A DNA stretch of 64,000 nt from Hydrogenovibrio sp965140365 (GTDB lineage: Bacteria; Pseudomonadota; Gammaproteobacteria; Thiomicrospirales; Thiomicrospiraceae): NCBI GenBank assembly GCA_965140365.1, contig OZ223196.1. One strand, given 5' to 3'. The translations under genes and the position numbers were made by a program. The stretch's first letter is position 1; each line of letters begins with the position of its first letter. Shown here piece after piece: positions 1 through 8,602 of the stretch. The notes beneath the pieces were generated by a model. It worked only from the letters and a program-made list of their open reading frames with translations, was not told the DNA's origin and made no database searches.

Positions 1-468
1 GCCACGGTTTTTTGGGATGGTAAGCAATTGGCTTTGGAGGCTTTATCGGGCCGTCTAGGCGTTGCGGATTTTTCCGGCGTGGTACCGAAAGTGGGTCCGT
101 TATTGATGGATGCCGGCGGTGAGATTGTTTTGAATAACGTGGCGGCGGAAATCACTCTAAACCGCCAGGCCTGGCCAAAAGCGATCAACGGGGATGTTGT
201 CATCCGAAATTTGCAATTGTTGGGGGCCAAGGTGCCGTCATTAAAGGTTCATCCTTCCATGGCGCAAAAACAGCTACGCTTTGATTTAACAGGCGATGGT
301 GATGGCTGGCAGCTTTCCGGGCAAACGGAAGTGAACCCGAACCACACCTATCGCTCGCAATTGAAAATAGAAGCGGAGTCGGCAGAGCGTATGCCGGATT
401 GGGTGAGTATGGTGTTACCGGTGAAAAGTCCGGTACTGGCGGAGTCGGATCAAACGGGGCGTTGGTAA
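1..468 (+). CDS. gspN: Type II secretion protein N (GspN)-like, 3' end
   Basis: The gene enters the window already open in frame 1 and gives 155 C-terminal residues. They are beta-rich, without membrane segments, and alternate hydrophobic strands with short turns. The stretch GWQLSGQTEV followed by a Tyr-Arg step and the closing SDQTGRW resemble the end of the GspN family, the periplasmic, inner-membrane-anchored accessory protein of type II secretion. The N-terminal anchor would lie upstream of the window. Its stop TAA overlaps the ATG of the next gene by one base, so the two are probably co-transcribed and translationally coupled. The assignment rests on pattern only and another AsmA-like beta protein is possible. 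Confidence 0.5.
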   Translation, partial: ATVFWDGKQLALEALSGRLGVADFSGVVPKVGPLLMDAGGEIVLNNVAAEITLNRQAWPKAINGDVVIRNLQLLGAKVPSLKVHPSMAQKQLRFDLTGDGDGWQLSGQTEVNPNHTYRSQLKIEAESAERMPDWVSMVLPVKSPVLAESDQTGRW

Positions 469-2318
469 TGAAGAATCGCGTAGGGTTTCGGTTAGTGGTC
501 GTGGCAGGTCTGGTCGGATTTTTGACGGGCTGCGGGGGTGGCGGAGGGAGCGGCTCCAGCAGTGAGGTGGTTCAACCGGAAGACGCCGTCATTAACGATG
601 CGTTCATCAATGAGCAATGGTATTTGAATAATGTCGGGCAATCCGCCTTGACCTCCACGGGGCTCGGCGGCGTAGCCGGTGAAGATATCCAAGCGTTTAG
701 CAGCACCTTTTTGAGCCCTGAAAATTACGCCAAAGGTTACAAAGGAAATGGTGTTGAAATTGCGATTGTCGATACCGGCTTGGAAATCCGGCATGAAGAT
801 TTGGCTGCGAATGTGGTGGAGGATGGCTCTTATAATTTTTTAGATGGCACGAATGATCCAACGTCTACGGTGACGGATGGTGATCATGGTACCAGTGTGG
901 CCGGTTTGGCGGCCGGACGCGGCGGTAATGCGATAGGGATATGGGGCGTAGCGCCACATGCTTCTCTGCGTGGGTTTAATTACTTGAAAAATCAAACACT
1001 TCAGAATCAGTTAGCGGCGTTAGGGTATCAACCGACGGTGGCGGGCATCAGTGGGTTGAATAATGAAACGGTCAGTATCTTTAATAAAAGTTACGGTTCC
1101 AACCCATATCTTATTTACGATTTGGATGTGCCTTCCGGAGCGGTGATTGCACAAGTCATGGACGTGATGCAATGGGGCGCGGAAAACCTACGCAATGGTA
1201 AAGGTGCTTTATATGTGAAAGCGGCTGGTAATGAATACGGTGGTGGGTCGGTGTTTACCAGTAGTTGGTGTAAACAGGCCATTGATCACGGCATTACCTG
1301 TTATAACCTAAATCAGGAAACCGAAAACAATTCGCCTTACCAAATTATGGTGGGGGCCTTTAATGCGGATGGAAAGCGATCGTCGTACAGTAATACCGGC
1401 TCATCTTTGTGGCTGGCGGCACCGGGGGGCGAGTATGGTGTAAATTCCCCTGGCCTGCTGACAGCGGATCAAAGCGGGTGTGATAAAGGGTATAGCCCGT
1501 TGAACGCCTTGGTTGGTTTTGACCGGGGGGATTCCGGGAGTGGTAATGAATCCTGCAGTTATTTTTCCCGTTTTAATGGCAGCTCATCGGCAACTCCAAT
1601 CGTCAGTGGCGCCATCGCATTGTTGCTTGAAGCCAATCCGGATTTGACCTGGCGCGATGTGAAACATATTCTGGCGACCACGGCGCGTCAATTGGATACC
1701 GGTTTGGCCGCGAAAACGCTTTCGTTGAGTGGATCGAATATCACGATTCAACAGGGGTGGGTGGAAAATGCCGCCGGTTATCATTTTAGTAATGCCTATG
1801 GCTTTGGTGCGGTTCATGTTCAGAATGCGGTGCAAATGGCTTTGGACTGGAAGGCTTCCGGCACCCATTTACCGGATTTAGTTGTTGAAGGCAAGGACGT
1901 ACTGCCGGAGCAAACCTTCAGCTCCGATAATGTCATTGCAAGTGGACGTGCTTCCGGGTTGACAAAGACGCAAACGGTTGCCTCGAGCCTGACTCTCGAA
2001 ACCGTGATGGTGACATTGGATATCTCCGCAACCACCAGTACTGCAAATCCAAATATTGATCCGAGTGATTATCTAATCGAACTGATTTCGCCGGCTGGTA
2101 CCCGCTCGATTTTGTTGACGCCGTTCAATGCGTATCAATCCGGTAATAATATGGTGGGACTGGTTTTGGCGACGCATGCATTTTATGGCGAAAGCGCAAC
2201 AGGCACTTGGACATTGGAAATAACCGATGTGGATGATGGGGCGACGACGCGTATCAATAACGGCGGTATTGGACAGTTGGATGCTTTTCAGCTGACGTTT
2301 TACGGACATAACACTTAA
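468..2318 (+). CDS. S8 subtilisin-like lipoprotein protease with C-terminal P domain
   Basis: This is an exported serine endopeptidase of the subtilase family. I chose ATG 468 because it overlaps the upstream stop and opens a lipoprotein signal peptide with lipobox LTGC (Cys22) and a Gly/Ser-rich tether. The catalytic triad is visible: Asp102 in IVDTGLE, His140 in DGDHGTS and Ser373 in GSSSATP, with the oxyanion Asn255 in KAAGNE. The last 120 residues look like a proprotein-convertase P domain. The region between tether and catalytic domain (INEQWYLNN) resembles a mature subtilase start, so no I9 propeptide is present in cis. Next to a GspN-like gene, it may be a type II secretion cargo or a surface-anchored protease. 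Another GTG start upstream at 399 would add 23 residues and bury the signal peptide. Confidence 0.88.
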   Translation: MKNRVGFRLVVVAGLVGFLTGCGGGGGSGSSSEVVQPEDAVINDAFINEQWYLNNVGQSALTSTGLGGVAGEDIQAFSSTFLSPENYAKGYKGNGVEIAIVDTGLEIRHEDLAANVVEDGSYNFLDGTNDPTSTVTDGDHGTSVAGLAAGRGGNAIGIWGVAPHASLRGFNYLKNQTLQNQLAALGYQPTVAGISGLNNETVSIFNKSYGSNPYLIYDLDVPSGAVIAQVMDVMQWGAENLRNGKGALYVKAAGNEYGGGSVFTSSWCKQAIDHGITCYNLNQETENNSPYQIMVGAFNADGKRSSYSNTGSSLWLAAPGGEYGVNSPGLLTADQSGCDKGYSPLNALVGFDRGDSGSGNESCSYFSRFNGSSSATPIVSGAIALLLEANPDLTWRDVKHILATTARQLDTGLAAKTLSLSGSNITIQQGWVENAAGYHFSNAYGFGAVHVQNAVQMALDWKASGTHLPDLVVEGKDVLPEQTFSSDNVIASGRASGLTKTQTVASSLTLETVMVTLDISATTSTANPNIDPSDYLIELISPAGTRSILLTPFNAYQSGNNMVGLVLATHAFYGESATGTWTLEITDVDDGATTRINNGGIGQLDAFQLTFYGHNT

Positions 2319-2336
2319 ATGAATCTAGAGGTCATT

Positions 2337-2888
2337 ATGAAGAAAATCGGGTCCGGACTCCTTCTGTTGATGGTGAGTTTTTCGGCGCAAGCCTTTACAG
2401 AAGCGTGCCAGTTAGTGGCACAAATGGCGGGGCCGGATTATCAGGCCAAGCCGAAGCGTTTCGGTTCGCTGACGGCACCGGAGGATCTGCCGAAGTCGGT
2501 TGAGGCGTCTTTCATCGAGCGCAATGGCGGTTGGTTTATTTATCAAGCCTCAAAAGATTGGTTTGATGTTGACCATTGCGGGCCTAAAGCGCAAACGGAG
2601 GGCTCGACGACTTATGAGTTTGTGCCGGTGCTGTTGAATCGGCGCACTGGCTCGAATGCGGTGGTGAACGGTGTGTTTTTGATTAAAACCTACCGTGAAG
2701 AGCATATTGATCAAATCGCCGAACGTTACGGTTTTAAGATGGTTTCCTCTTTACCCAATCGTTTTACGGCGGTGTTTGATGTGAAACCGCAGGTGTCTTA
2801 TGACAAATTGATTGAAACCCTAGACCGTGACCGGGATGTGGAATTTGCGGTACCGTTGTTGAGCGAGCCGCATTACCGACCGCGTTAA
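2337..2888 (+). CDS. Secreted propeptide-like partner of the subtilase
   Basis: A 183-residue exported protein. ATG 2337 is preferred over an in-frame ATG at 2319 because AGAGG lies upstream and it opens a clean Sec signal, MKKIGSGLLLLMVSFSAQA. The mature part contains a segment (about residues 120-178) with the pattern of subtilase I9-type prodomains: IAERYGFK, then LPNRFTAVFDV, then a DRDRDVEFAVPL strand. In the family these alpha/beta domains fold the protease and inhibit it. Here the domain is encoded as a separate gene 18 bases after the protease stop, and the protease has no propeptide of its own. Role as chaperone or inhibitor is inferred; two Cys residues (in EACQ and DHCG) could form a disulfide. 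Confidence 0.6.
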   Translation: MKKIGSGLLLLMVSFSAQAFTEACQLVAQMAGPDYQAKPKRFGSLTAPEDLPKSVEASFIERNGGWFIYQASKDWFDVDHCGPKAQTEGSTTYEFVPVLLNRRTGSNAVVNGVFLIKTYREEHIDQIAERYGFKMVSSLPNRFTAVFDVKPQVSYDKLIETLDRDRDVEFAVPLLSEPHYRPR

Positions 2889-2900
2889 ACGGACAATATC

Positions 2901-2926
2901 CAATCTGGCCAGGCCTGGGCGTTTTT
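2901..2926 (+). terminator. Weak hairpin with CAGGCCTG core between convergent genes
   Basis: Between the propeptide-like gene and the minus-strand FmdE-like gene lies GGCCAGGCCTGGGC followed by GTTTTT. The stem has one mismatch and a GGCC loop. It could end the plus-strand operon. It shares its core with stronger terminators at 9800 and 27600. Confidence 0.5.
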
Positions 2927-3443
2927 ACCGAAGTTGGATATCAAACAATTGTTTGCTGGTTTGGCCGACCAACTCTTCTGATAATTCTTGTTTCAGGGCA
3001 TCCAGCGCTGCATGGACTTCCGACGCGGTTGTCTGTGAGGCTTCTTTCATCAATTCGAAAAAACGGTCGGGCAAGACCTTGTCCTTCAAATAAACTGCCG
3101 CCGTTTGGTCTTCCAGAGTAATGAAAAAACTGAACGACAGGTTGGCGTAAGGGTTCCAGCGCGCATCGGGAATTGTGCGGTCGACGAAGTAAGCGCTTTG
3201 TGTCGGGGCTCGGGTGAGAAATTCAATGGCGTCTTTGACGCCTGGACCGGGATGGCCGGTGAGGATGGAAAGCGGTTCTCTCGGTAGTGGCGCGTCAGGT
3301 GTGAGGACCGATGCGGCCGCTTGAATCGCCTTGAAACCGATGGCGGCGCCGGCGATATTGGCCAGTCCGTGGTATTTTCGAATGTCGTCAAAAGTGATGT
3401 GGAACACATCGTTTCGATCTTGAATTATGACCGTGTCTAACAT
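2925..3443 (-). CDS. FmdE-like protein without cysteines
   Basis: 172 residues. The segment HGLANIAGAAIGFKAI and the later GHPGPGVKDAIEFLTR match the layout of the FmdE domain, where the usual forms are HGHxCPG and a Cys-containing metal or tungsten/molybdenum-associated motif. Here every Cys is gone but the HG and GH residues are kept. It lies 53 bases downstream of the TonB receptor on the same strand and is probably co-transcribed with it. FmdE domains occur with metal-uptake genes in other bacteria, although their biochemical role there is not settled. Function here is unknown; a metal- or cofactor-handling role is inference from context. Confidence 0.5.
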   Translation of the reverse strand: MLDTVIIQDRNDVFHITFDDIRKYHGLANIAGAAIGFKAIQAAASVLTPDAPLPREPLSILTGHPGPGVKDAIEFLTRAPTQSAYFVDRTIPDARWNPYANLSFSFFITLEDQTAAVYLKDKVLPDRFFELMKEASQTTASEVHAALDALKQELSEELVGQTSKQLFDIQLR

Positions 3444-3496
3444 AGTTGTCTCTCTTAAAGTGAAAAGTGCCGGATAACCGGCACTGAAAGGGGCTA

Positions 3497-5635
3497 TTAG
3501 AATCCGATGGTCAAGCCGACCTTGAAGTTACGCCCCGGCTGAAGCAGTGGGTTGGTTTTGCTTTTCGGATAGTTGATGTTTTCCGGCACGGTTGGCATGG
3601 AATAGCTGACATCGAAGATGTTCTCGATGCCGAATCGCAAGTCCGTATCTTTGAAGTAACGTCCGAAGAAAATCCCCGGATTTACACCGGTGTAGAAGTT
3701 GAACACCATGTAACCGGCGCGTTCACGTTCGATGGATTTGTCGACCACGTCGTTGTCGGTCGCCCATTCGGTGGTGCCTTCAAAGTAGTATTGGTACTGG
3801 TTGGTCGCGTCGTAGCGTAAGCTGGCGAAACCGTTTAGCGGCATGATTTGCGGTAACGGTTCGTTACTGACGGTGTCTCGCCCTTCAATCCAGCTGATAT
3901 TGGTCATGGCGGTGACTTCACGAGTCGGTTTCCAGGTGATGTCGAATTCCACCCCATTGATGGTGGCTTTGCCGACGTTCTGAATTTGCTTGGCCGGGTT
4001 ACCGTTATAGGTGGTGTTGACCGTGGTAATCAGGTTGTCGAAGTCACTGCGGAACGCGGTCAGGTTGGCGCGGACGGTTCGGCTGTGGAAGCGAGTCCCG
4101 ATTTCATAGGTGATGCCGGTTTCCGGTTTGATGTCCGGGTTTGGAATACGAAAATCGGAATACACGCCGGTGCCCACGGCGGACACCTCGGTCGTCGATG
4201 GGGCACGGAAAGAGGTATTGATGTTCCCGACCAGATCGAAGTTTGAATTCAGCATATAAATGGCACCGATGCCGCCGGTTGGCTGGCTATTCTCGGTATC
4301 ACCGGCATCGTCGAACAAGGCTTTGGTTGTCGGGTCGGTGATGTAGTCGGTGTCCAAGCCGGTTTTCACATAGTCATAACGCAAACTGCCGGACAAGGTT
4401 AAACGGTCGGTGGTATCCCATTCCTGCAACATGAAAATCCCAACATTCTGCTGGTAGGATTTTGGACTGCTTTTTACTTTTGGACCGCCTTTGGTGCTTT
4501 TTTCGGAAGAATCACGGCGTTCATCGTACCAATCCAGACCGTAGGTGGAGACCACGGGAGCCGATGACCAGGGTGCGACAGCGATTAAACGCCCACCGTA
4601 GGTAACTGGCCCGTTAACGTAACTGTCCACATAAGTGGATGGGTTATTGGTATTGGGAACAACGTGTACGTGCGTATTCAGTTCACGGCGGTACAAGGAG
4701 GCTTCCACCGATTCCACCCAGGCGTTATCAAATTCGCCTTTATAGCCCAAAGAGACATATTCTTCGCGCATCGGGTCTTCGCGCATTTCACGTTGTAGTT
4801 GCCCAGGTTCATTGCCGGCACCCGGTGCGGCGAATTGTCCGCCGGCACGGCCACGGGTGACGTCCGCTGATTTGGCAATCACCTCGACACGTTGGCCTTT
4901 CTTGAAGGTGTAACCGATACGGGCATCGTAGTTTTGCACGTTGTAATCGGAATTCGGAATGGTGCCTTCCGGCGACTCGTAATCCTCGGCGTTACGCGCA
5001 TTTAATCCCAGTAACACATCGAAACCATCGCCGGCCCCGGCCAGTTGCAAACGTCCGGCGTAACCGTTGTTGGCGCTTTGGTACTCCATGTCGACCAGGG
5101 AGTTGGTCAATTTAAATGGTGCCATTACATCGCCTTCCGCGCGTTTGGTGGTCACATTGATGACGCCGCCGAAGGAGTCGGTTCCGTAAAGGGAAGAGGC
5201 TGGGCCGCGGATGACTTCGACACGTTCAACCTGATTCGGGTCCAATAATAAATATTCTAAGGTGTTTCGGCCACGGAAACGGTCGCCGTTGATAAACAAC
5301 GGCGCGCGGAAATTCTGGGTGCTGAAGCCGCGGATTACAATCTGGCCGGACAACATGCCGTCCGGTGCCATGGAAACGCCTGGCAACTCATTCATCAGGG
5401 TGGTCAGGTTGGTAGCCTGGCGTGTTTGGATGGCTTCATTATCGATCACCGAAACCGATTTCGTCACACTTTCCAGCGTTTGCTCGCTCCGGTTGGCGGA
5501 AACCTTGACGCTTGGAATCACGGTAGATGATTTTTCCGTTGTCTGTTTTGTGTCCTCAGCGGCCAGCAGGCCTGGTGAAAATAGGGCAGAAGTCGTCAAA
5601 ATCGCACTGGCCGCTGTCCATTTTTGTTTTGCCAT
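3497..5635 (-). CDS. TonB-dependent outer-membrane receptor
   Basis: 712 residues with a Sec signal (cleavage near SPGLLAAED). A TonB-box-like stretch VIPSVKVSANR is followed by a plug domain (about residues 50-165: LNELPGVSM, VIRGFSTQ, VERVEVIRGPASSLYGTDSFGGVINV) and a long beta-barrel ending in the canonical terminal Phe (VGLTIGF). Length and motifs fit CirA/BtuB-like receptors for metal chelates. It is divergently transcribed from a metal-chelate ABC transporter across a 93-base gap carrying Fur-like half-sites, so receptor and transporter form one uptake route. A CAGGCCTG palindrome falls in the signal-peptide coding region. The ligand cannot be told from the sequence. Confidence 0.9.
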   Translation of the reverse strand: MAKQKWTAASAILTTSALFSPGLLAAEDTKQTTEKSSTVIPSVKVSANRSEQTLESVTKSVSVIDNEAIQTRQATNLTTLMNELPGVSMAPDGMLSGQIVIRGFSTQNFRAPLFINGDRFRGRNTLEYLLLDPNQVERVEVIRGPASSLYGTDSFGGVINVTTKRAEGDVMAPFKLTNSLVDMEYQSANNGYAGRLQLAGAGDGFDVLLGLNARNAEDYESPEGTIPNSDYNVQNYDARIGYTFKKGQRVEVIAKSADVTRGRAGGQFAAPGAGNEPGQLQREMREDPMREEYVSLGYKGEFDNAWVESVEASLYRRELNTHVHVVPNTNNPSTYVDSYVNGPVTYGGRLIAVAPWSSAPVVSTYGLDWYDERRDSSEKSTKGGPKVKSSPKSYQQNVGIFMLQEWDTTDRLTLSGSLRYDYVKTGLDTDYITDPTTKALFDDAGDTENSQPTGGIGAIYMLNSNFDLVGNINTSFRAPSTTEVSAVGTGVYSDFRIPNPDIKPETGITYEIGTRFHSRTVRANLTAFRSDFDNLITTVNTTYNGNPAKQIQNVGKATINGVEFDITWKPTREVTAMTNISWIEGRDTVSNEPLPQIMPLNGFASLRYDATNQYQYYFEGTTEWATDNDVVDKSIERERAGYMVFNFYTGVNPGIFFGRYFKDTDLRFGIENIFDVSYSMPTVPENINYPKSKTNPLLQPGRNFKVGLTIGF

Positions 5636-5667
5636 GATAGAAAAACCTTGTTATATTATCGAAAGAA

Positions 5668-5707
5668 TTGATAATGGTATTGCAATTGATAACCAATATC
5701 AATTATA
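5668..5707. promoter_or_regulatory. Fur-like operator, divergent promoter
   Basis: The gap between the TonB receptor and the binding-protein gene holds overlapping NATWAT-type hexamers: TTGATAATGGTATTGCAATT followed by GATAACCAATATCAATTATA. They resemble the Fur consensus of alternating GATAAT/ATTATC repeats. The site could control both transcripts by iron. It is AT-rich and imperfect, so a different metal regulator of the same fold is possible. Confidence 0.55.
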
Positions 5708-5728
5708 TTTTTTGTAAGGAAATTAAGC

Positions 5729-6820
5729 ATGGTTCATTTTTGGGCGCCAGTCACGTCTCGTGTTTGGCGAGCGATTTGGGGAGCTTGGTTGGGCATGTCG
5801 GTTTTGTCGGTACAGGCGGAACCGGTTGTGTTTACCGACCAGCAACAACGCAAAATTGCCTTGGATCACCCGGCGCAAAAAGTGGTGATGATTCCGATCC
5901 CCGGTGCGGGGATGGCGATTTCAGTTGACCGGAATGCACAGCGGTTGACCGCGATTCACCCGTCGGCCAAAGCGGCGATTGAAGAAAGCCTGATGGGGAA
6001 AATGTTCCCGAAGAGTTTAGCGCTTCCGACCGATGCGGTCGGGCAAGGCTTTATGCCAAATGTGGAAACGATTTTGCAGCAGCAGCCGGACCTGGTGTTT
6101 CAGTGGGGCACCATGGGTGAAGACGTGGTGGCACCGCTTGAAAATGCCGGTTTGAATGTGGCCCTGATGAATTACGGCAAAGAAGACGATGTCATTCGCT
6201 GGTTTGAGATGATGGGAGAGGCCTTCGGACAACAGGAGCGGGTGACGTCTTTATTGAAATGGCGGGAGGATGTGCGTCAGGATGTGGCGGCCAAAATGGC
6301 GTCCGTACCGTCGAAATCCAAACCGAGAACCTTGTACTTTTTGCGGTTCCAGTCGCAAAAGCGGGTGGCGGGTCCGGCCAGTTATAACGATTTTTCGATT
6401 GGCTTGGCCGGTGGGCAGAATGTCGTGACCGGCGGCAATTTCAAAGAAGTGAATGTCGAACAGGTTTTGGTTTGGAACCCGGAAGTGATTCTGCTCAACA
6501 ATTTTGAAACCGATTTAACGCCACGGGATATTTACCAACACCCAATTTTATCGGCCACTTCGGCGGCCATTCATAAACGGGTATATAAAATGCCGATGGG
6601 CGGCGCACGCTGGGATCCACCGGGCCAGGAATCGCCCTTAATGTGGATGTGGTTGGCGAATATATTGCAGCCGGATCTGGCCCGTTATGACTTGAAAGCG
6701 GAAATGAAACAGGCCTATCGACGGTTGTACGGTTACGAATTGACGGATGCCGACATTGCCTACATCTTGCATGCCGACGCCAATGCGGGCAGTTTGGGAT
6801 ATGAAGGATCGGCACCATGA
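5729..6820 (+). CDS. Metal-chelate ABC transporter, periplasmic binding protein
   Basis: 363 residues. A signal peptide ends near VQAEPVVF, followed by the class III (BtuF/FhuD/TroA-like) pattern: VFTDQQQRKIALDHPAQKVV, a domain with VETILQQQPDLVFQWG, a long connecting helix, and a second lobe with QVLVWNPEVILLNNF. This family captures siderophores, haem, cobalamin or metal chelates in the periplasm and delivers them to a FecCD permease. An AAGGA ribosome site lies before ATG 5729. The stop overlaps the permease start (ATGA), so the two are translationally coupled. Ligand unknown. Confidence 0.88.
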   Translation: MVHFWAPVTSRVWRAIWGAWLGMSVLSVQAEPVVFTDQQQRKIALDHPAQKVVMIPIPGAGMAISVDRNAQRLTAIHPSAKAAIEESLMGKMFPKSLALPTDAVGQGFMPNVETILQQQPDLVFQWGTMGEDVVAPLENAGLNVALMNYGKEDDVIRWFEMMGEAFGQQERVTSLLKWREDVRQDVAAKMASVPSKSKPRTLYFLRFQSQKRVAGPASYNDFSIGLAGGQNVVTGGNFKEVNVEQVLVWNPEVILLNNFETDLTPRDIYQHPILSATSAAIHKRVYKMPMGGARWDPPGQESPLMWMWLANILQPDLARYDLKAEMKQAYRRLYGYELTDADIAYILHADANAGSLGYEGSAP

Positions 6821-7851
6821 GTTGGGTGGAAAAACACCGTCGTCAAACCCTGCTGATGTGGCTGTTGTTGTTCGCCTGCCTCGTGTTGATGATGGTTTCC
6901 CTGGGCGTGGGACGGTTGTCGGTGCCATTTCATCAGATACCGGCGATTTTACTGGATAACCTTTGGCCGATGGACGGTTCCTGGAGCGCGGTTCAAGAGC
7001 GTGTCGTGGAGCTGGTACGCGGCCCGCGTATTTTGATGGCGGTGGTGGTCGGTGCTGGCCTGGCGGTGGCCGGGGCCAGTTTACAAGGCGTTTTCCGAAA
7101 CCCGTTGGTTGGCCCGGACATCATCGGGGTATCTTCCGGGGCCGCGTTTGGAGGCGCTTTGGCGATTTGGCTGTTCGACAGCAGTGTGATGACGGTTTTG
7201 TTGGCTTTCGTGTTCGGTTTGGCGGCGATGATGATTGTGTCGTTCATCAGTCGGGTCGGCGGGCAAAGCCCGATGCTCTTGCTGGTGCTGTCCGGTGTGG
7301 TCACGGGCGCGTTTTTCAGCGCCTTAGTGTCGCTGATCACCTACCTGGCCGATCCAGAGGACCGATTGCCGGCCATCGTCTATTGGCTGTTGGGCAGTTT
7401 TGCTTCGGCCAACTATGACCGGGTGTGGATTGTATTGGTGCCGACCTTAATCGGTTCTCTGGTGATTTTCGGCATGCGCTATCGCATCAATATCCTGTCG
7501 CTCGGAAATGAAGAAGCGCAGGCGTTGGGCGTGAAAGTGGAAAAAGCCCGTTGGCTGATTTTGATTATGGTGGCCTTGATTGCCTCGGCGACGGTGGCGG
7601 TGGCGGGTGTCATCGGCTGGGTCGGGCTGGTGGTGCCGCATTTCGCTCGGATGCTGGTGGGGGCGGATCATCGTTTGTTGATTCCGGCATCCGCCATCAT
7701 TGGTGCGGGCTATTTGGTGATTATCGATACCCTGGCGCGCAGTGCGACCACGTCCGAAATTCCGCTCGGCGTATTGACTGCGCTGGTGGGGGCGCCGCTC
7801 TTCGTTTGGCTGCTGCGAAAAACGCAGGCGGGAGGTTGGCGCAATGCTTAA
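6817..7851 (+). CDS. FecCD-family ABC transporter permease
   Basis: 344 residues with about ten hydrophobic membrane segments. FecCD/BtuC hallmarks include LVRGPRILMAVVVGAGLAVA, GASLQGVFRNPLVGPDIIGV near residues 85-105, and GWVGLVVPHFARMLVG near residue 270, which contains the coupling motif for the ATPase. It forms the inner-membrane channel as a homodimer. It overlaps the binding protein by four bases and the ATPase gene by eight, which fits one operon. Confidence 0.93.
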   Translation: MSWVEKHRRQTLLMWLLLFACLVLMMVSLGVGRLSVPFHQIPAILLDNLWPMDGSWSAVQERVVELVRGPRILMAVVVGAGLAVAGASLQGVFRNPLVGPDIIGVSSGAAFGGALAIWLFDSSVMTVLLAFVFGLAAMMIVSFISRVGGQSPMLLLVLSGVVTGAFFSALVSLITYLADPEDRLPAIVYWLLGSFASANYDRVWIVLVPTLIGSLVIFGMRYRINILSLGNEEAQALGVKVEKARWLILIMVALIASATVAVAGVIGWVGLVVPHFARMLVGADHRLLIPASAIIGAGYLVIIDTLARSATTSEIPLGVLTALVGAPLFVWLLRKTQAGGWRNA

Positions 7852-8602
7852 GTTGGACAATGCCGGTTTTTACTACGGTCAGAAAAACTGGGTGTTCCGG
7901 CGCCACAGTTTCGAAATCGAATCGGGTGAGATCGTGGCGATTCTCGGGCCGAACGGGCGGGGAAAAACCAGTCTTCTGAAATCCATTATCGGTTTGCAGT
8001 CCTTGTCGGAAGGGCAGGTGGCTGTGTCCGGTGAAATTGGTTACGTGCCGCAAAGCACCGACATGATGTTTGAATACCGGGTCTTGGATGTGGTCGTAAT
8101 GGGCCGGGCCCGTCATATCGGGTTTTTCGCCTCGCCCAACCGGGAAGATTACCAAATGGCGCATCAAGTGTTGCAGGAGCTGGAAATCGACGACTTCGCC
8201 GAGCGATCGTTCAGCCAATTATCGGGCGGTGAGCGTCAGTTGGTCTTGATTGCGCGAGCCATTGTCTCGGAATGCGACATCATTGCGTTGGATGAACCGG
8301 CTTCGGCCTTGGATTTTCACAATCAGGACAAGGTGTTGCAAACCTTGAAACGGATGGCCAAAGAGCGCCGTTTAACCATTTTATTCACGACCCATTATCC
8401 TCAGCATGCGTTGTATCTGGCGGATAAGGTGCTGTTGATGTTCGACACCGAAGCGTATCGCTTCGGTCCGGTCAGTGACTTGATGCAAGACCAAGTCTTG
8501 TCGGAACTGTATAACATGCCGATTCACCGTACCACGCTCGACTACGGAGAAGGCCGTGTCGAAACCGTGGTGCCAGTGTTCGGTGCGGAGAAACCTGCAT
8601 GA
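7844..8602 (+). CDS. Metal-chelate ABC transporter ATP-binding protein
   Basis: 252 residues. Walker A reads GPNGRGKTS (residues about 37-45), with Arg where Ala or Ser is usual. A Q-loop follows at GYVPQSTD, then signature LSGGERQ, Walker B IIALDEPAS and switch His in FTTHYPQ. It powers the FecCD permease. The start overlaps the permease end and its own stop overlaps the next gene by ATGA, so at least five plus-strand genes are coupled from 5729 to 9797. Confidence 0.93.
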   Translation: MLKLDNAGFYYGQKNWVFRRHSFEIESGEIVAILGPNGRGKTSLLKSIIGLQSLSEGQVAVSGEIGYVPQSTDMMFEYRVLDVVVMGRARHIGFFASPNREDYQMAHQVLQELEIDDFAERSFSQLSGGERQLVLIARAIVSECDIIALDEPASALDFHNQDKVLQTLKRMAKERRLTILFTTHYPQHALYLADKVLLMFDTEAYRFGPVSDLMQDQVLSELYNMPIHRTTLDYGEGRVETVVPVFGAEKPA

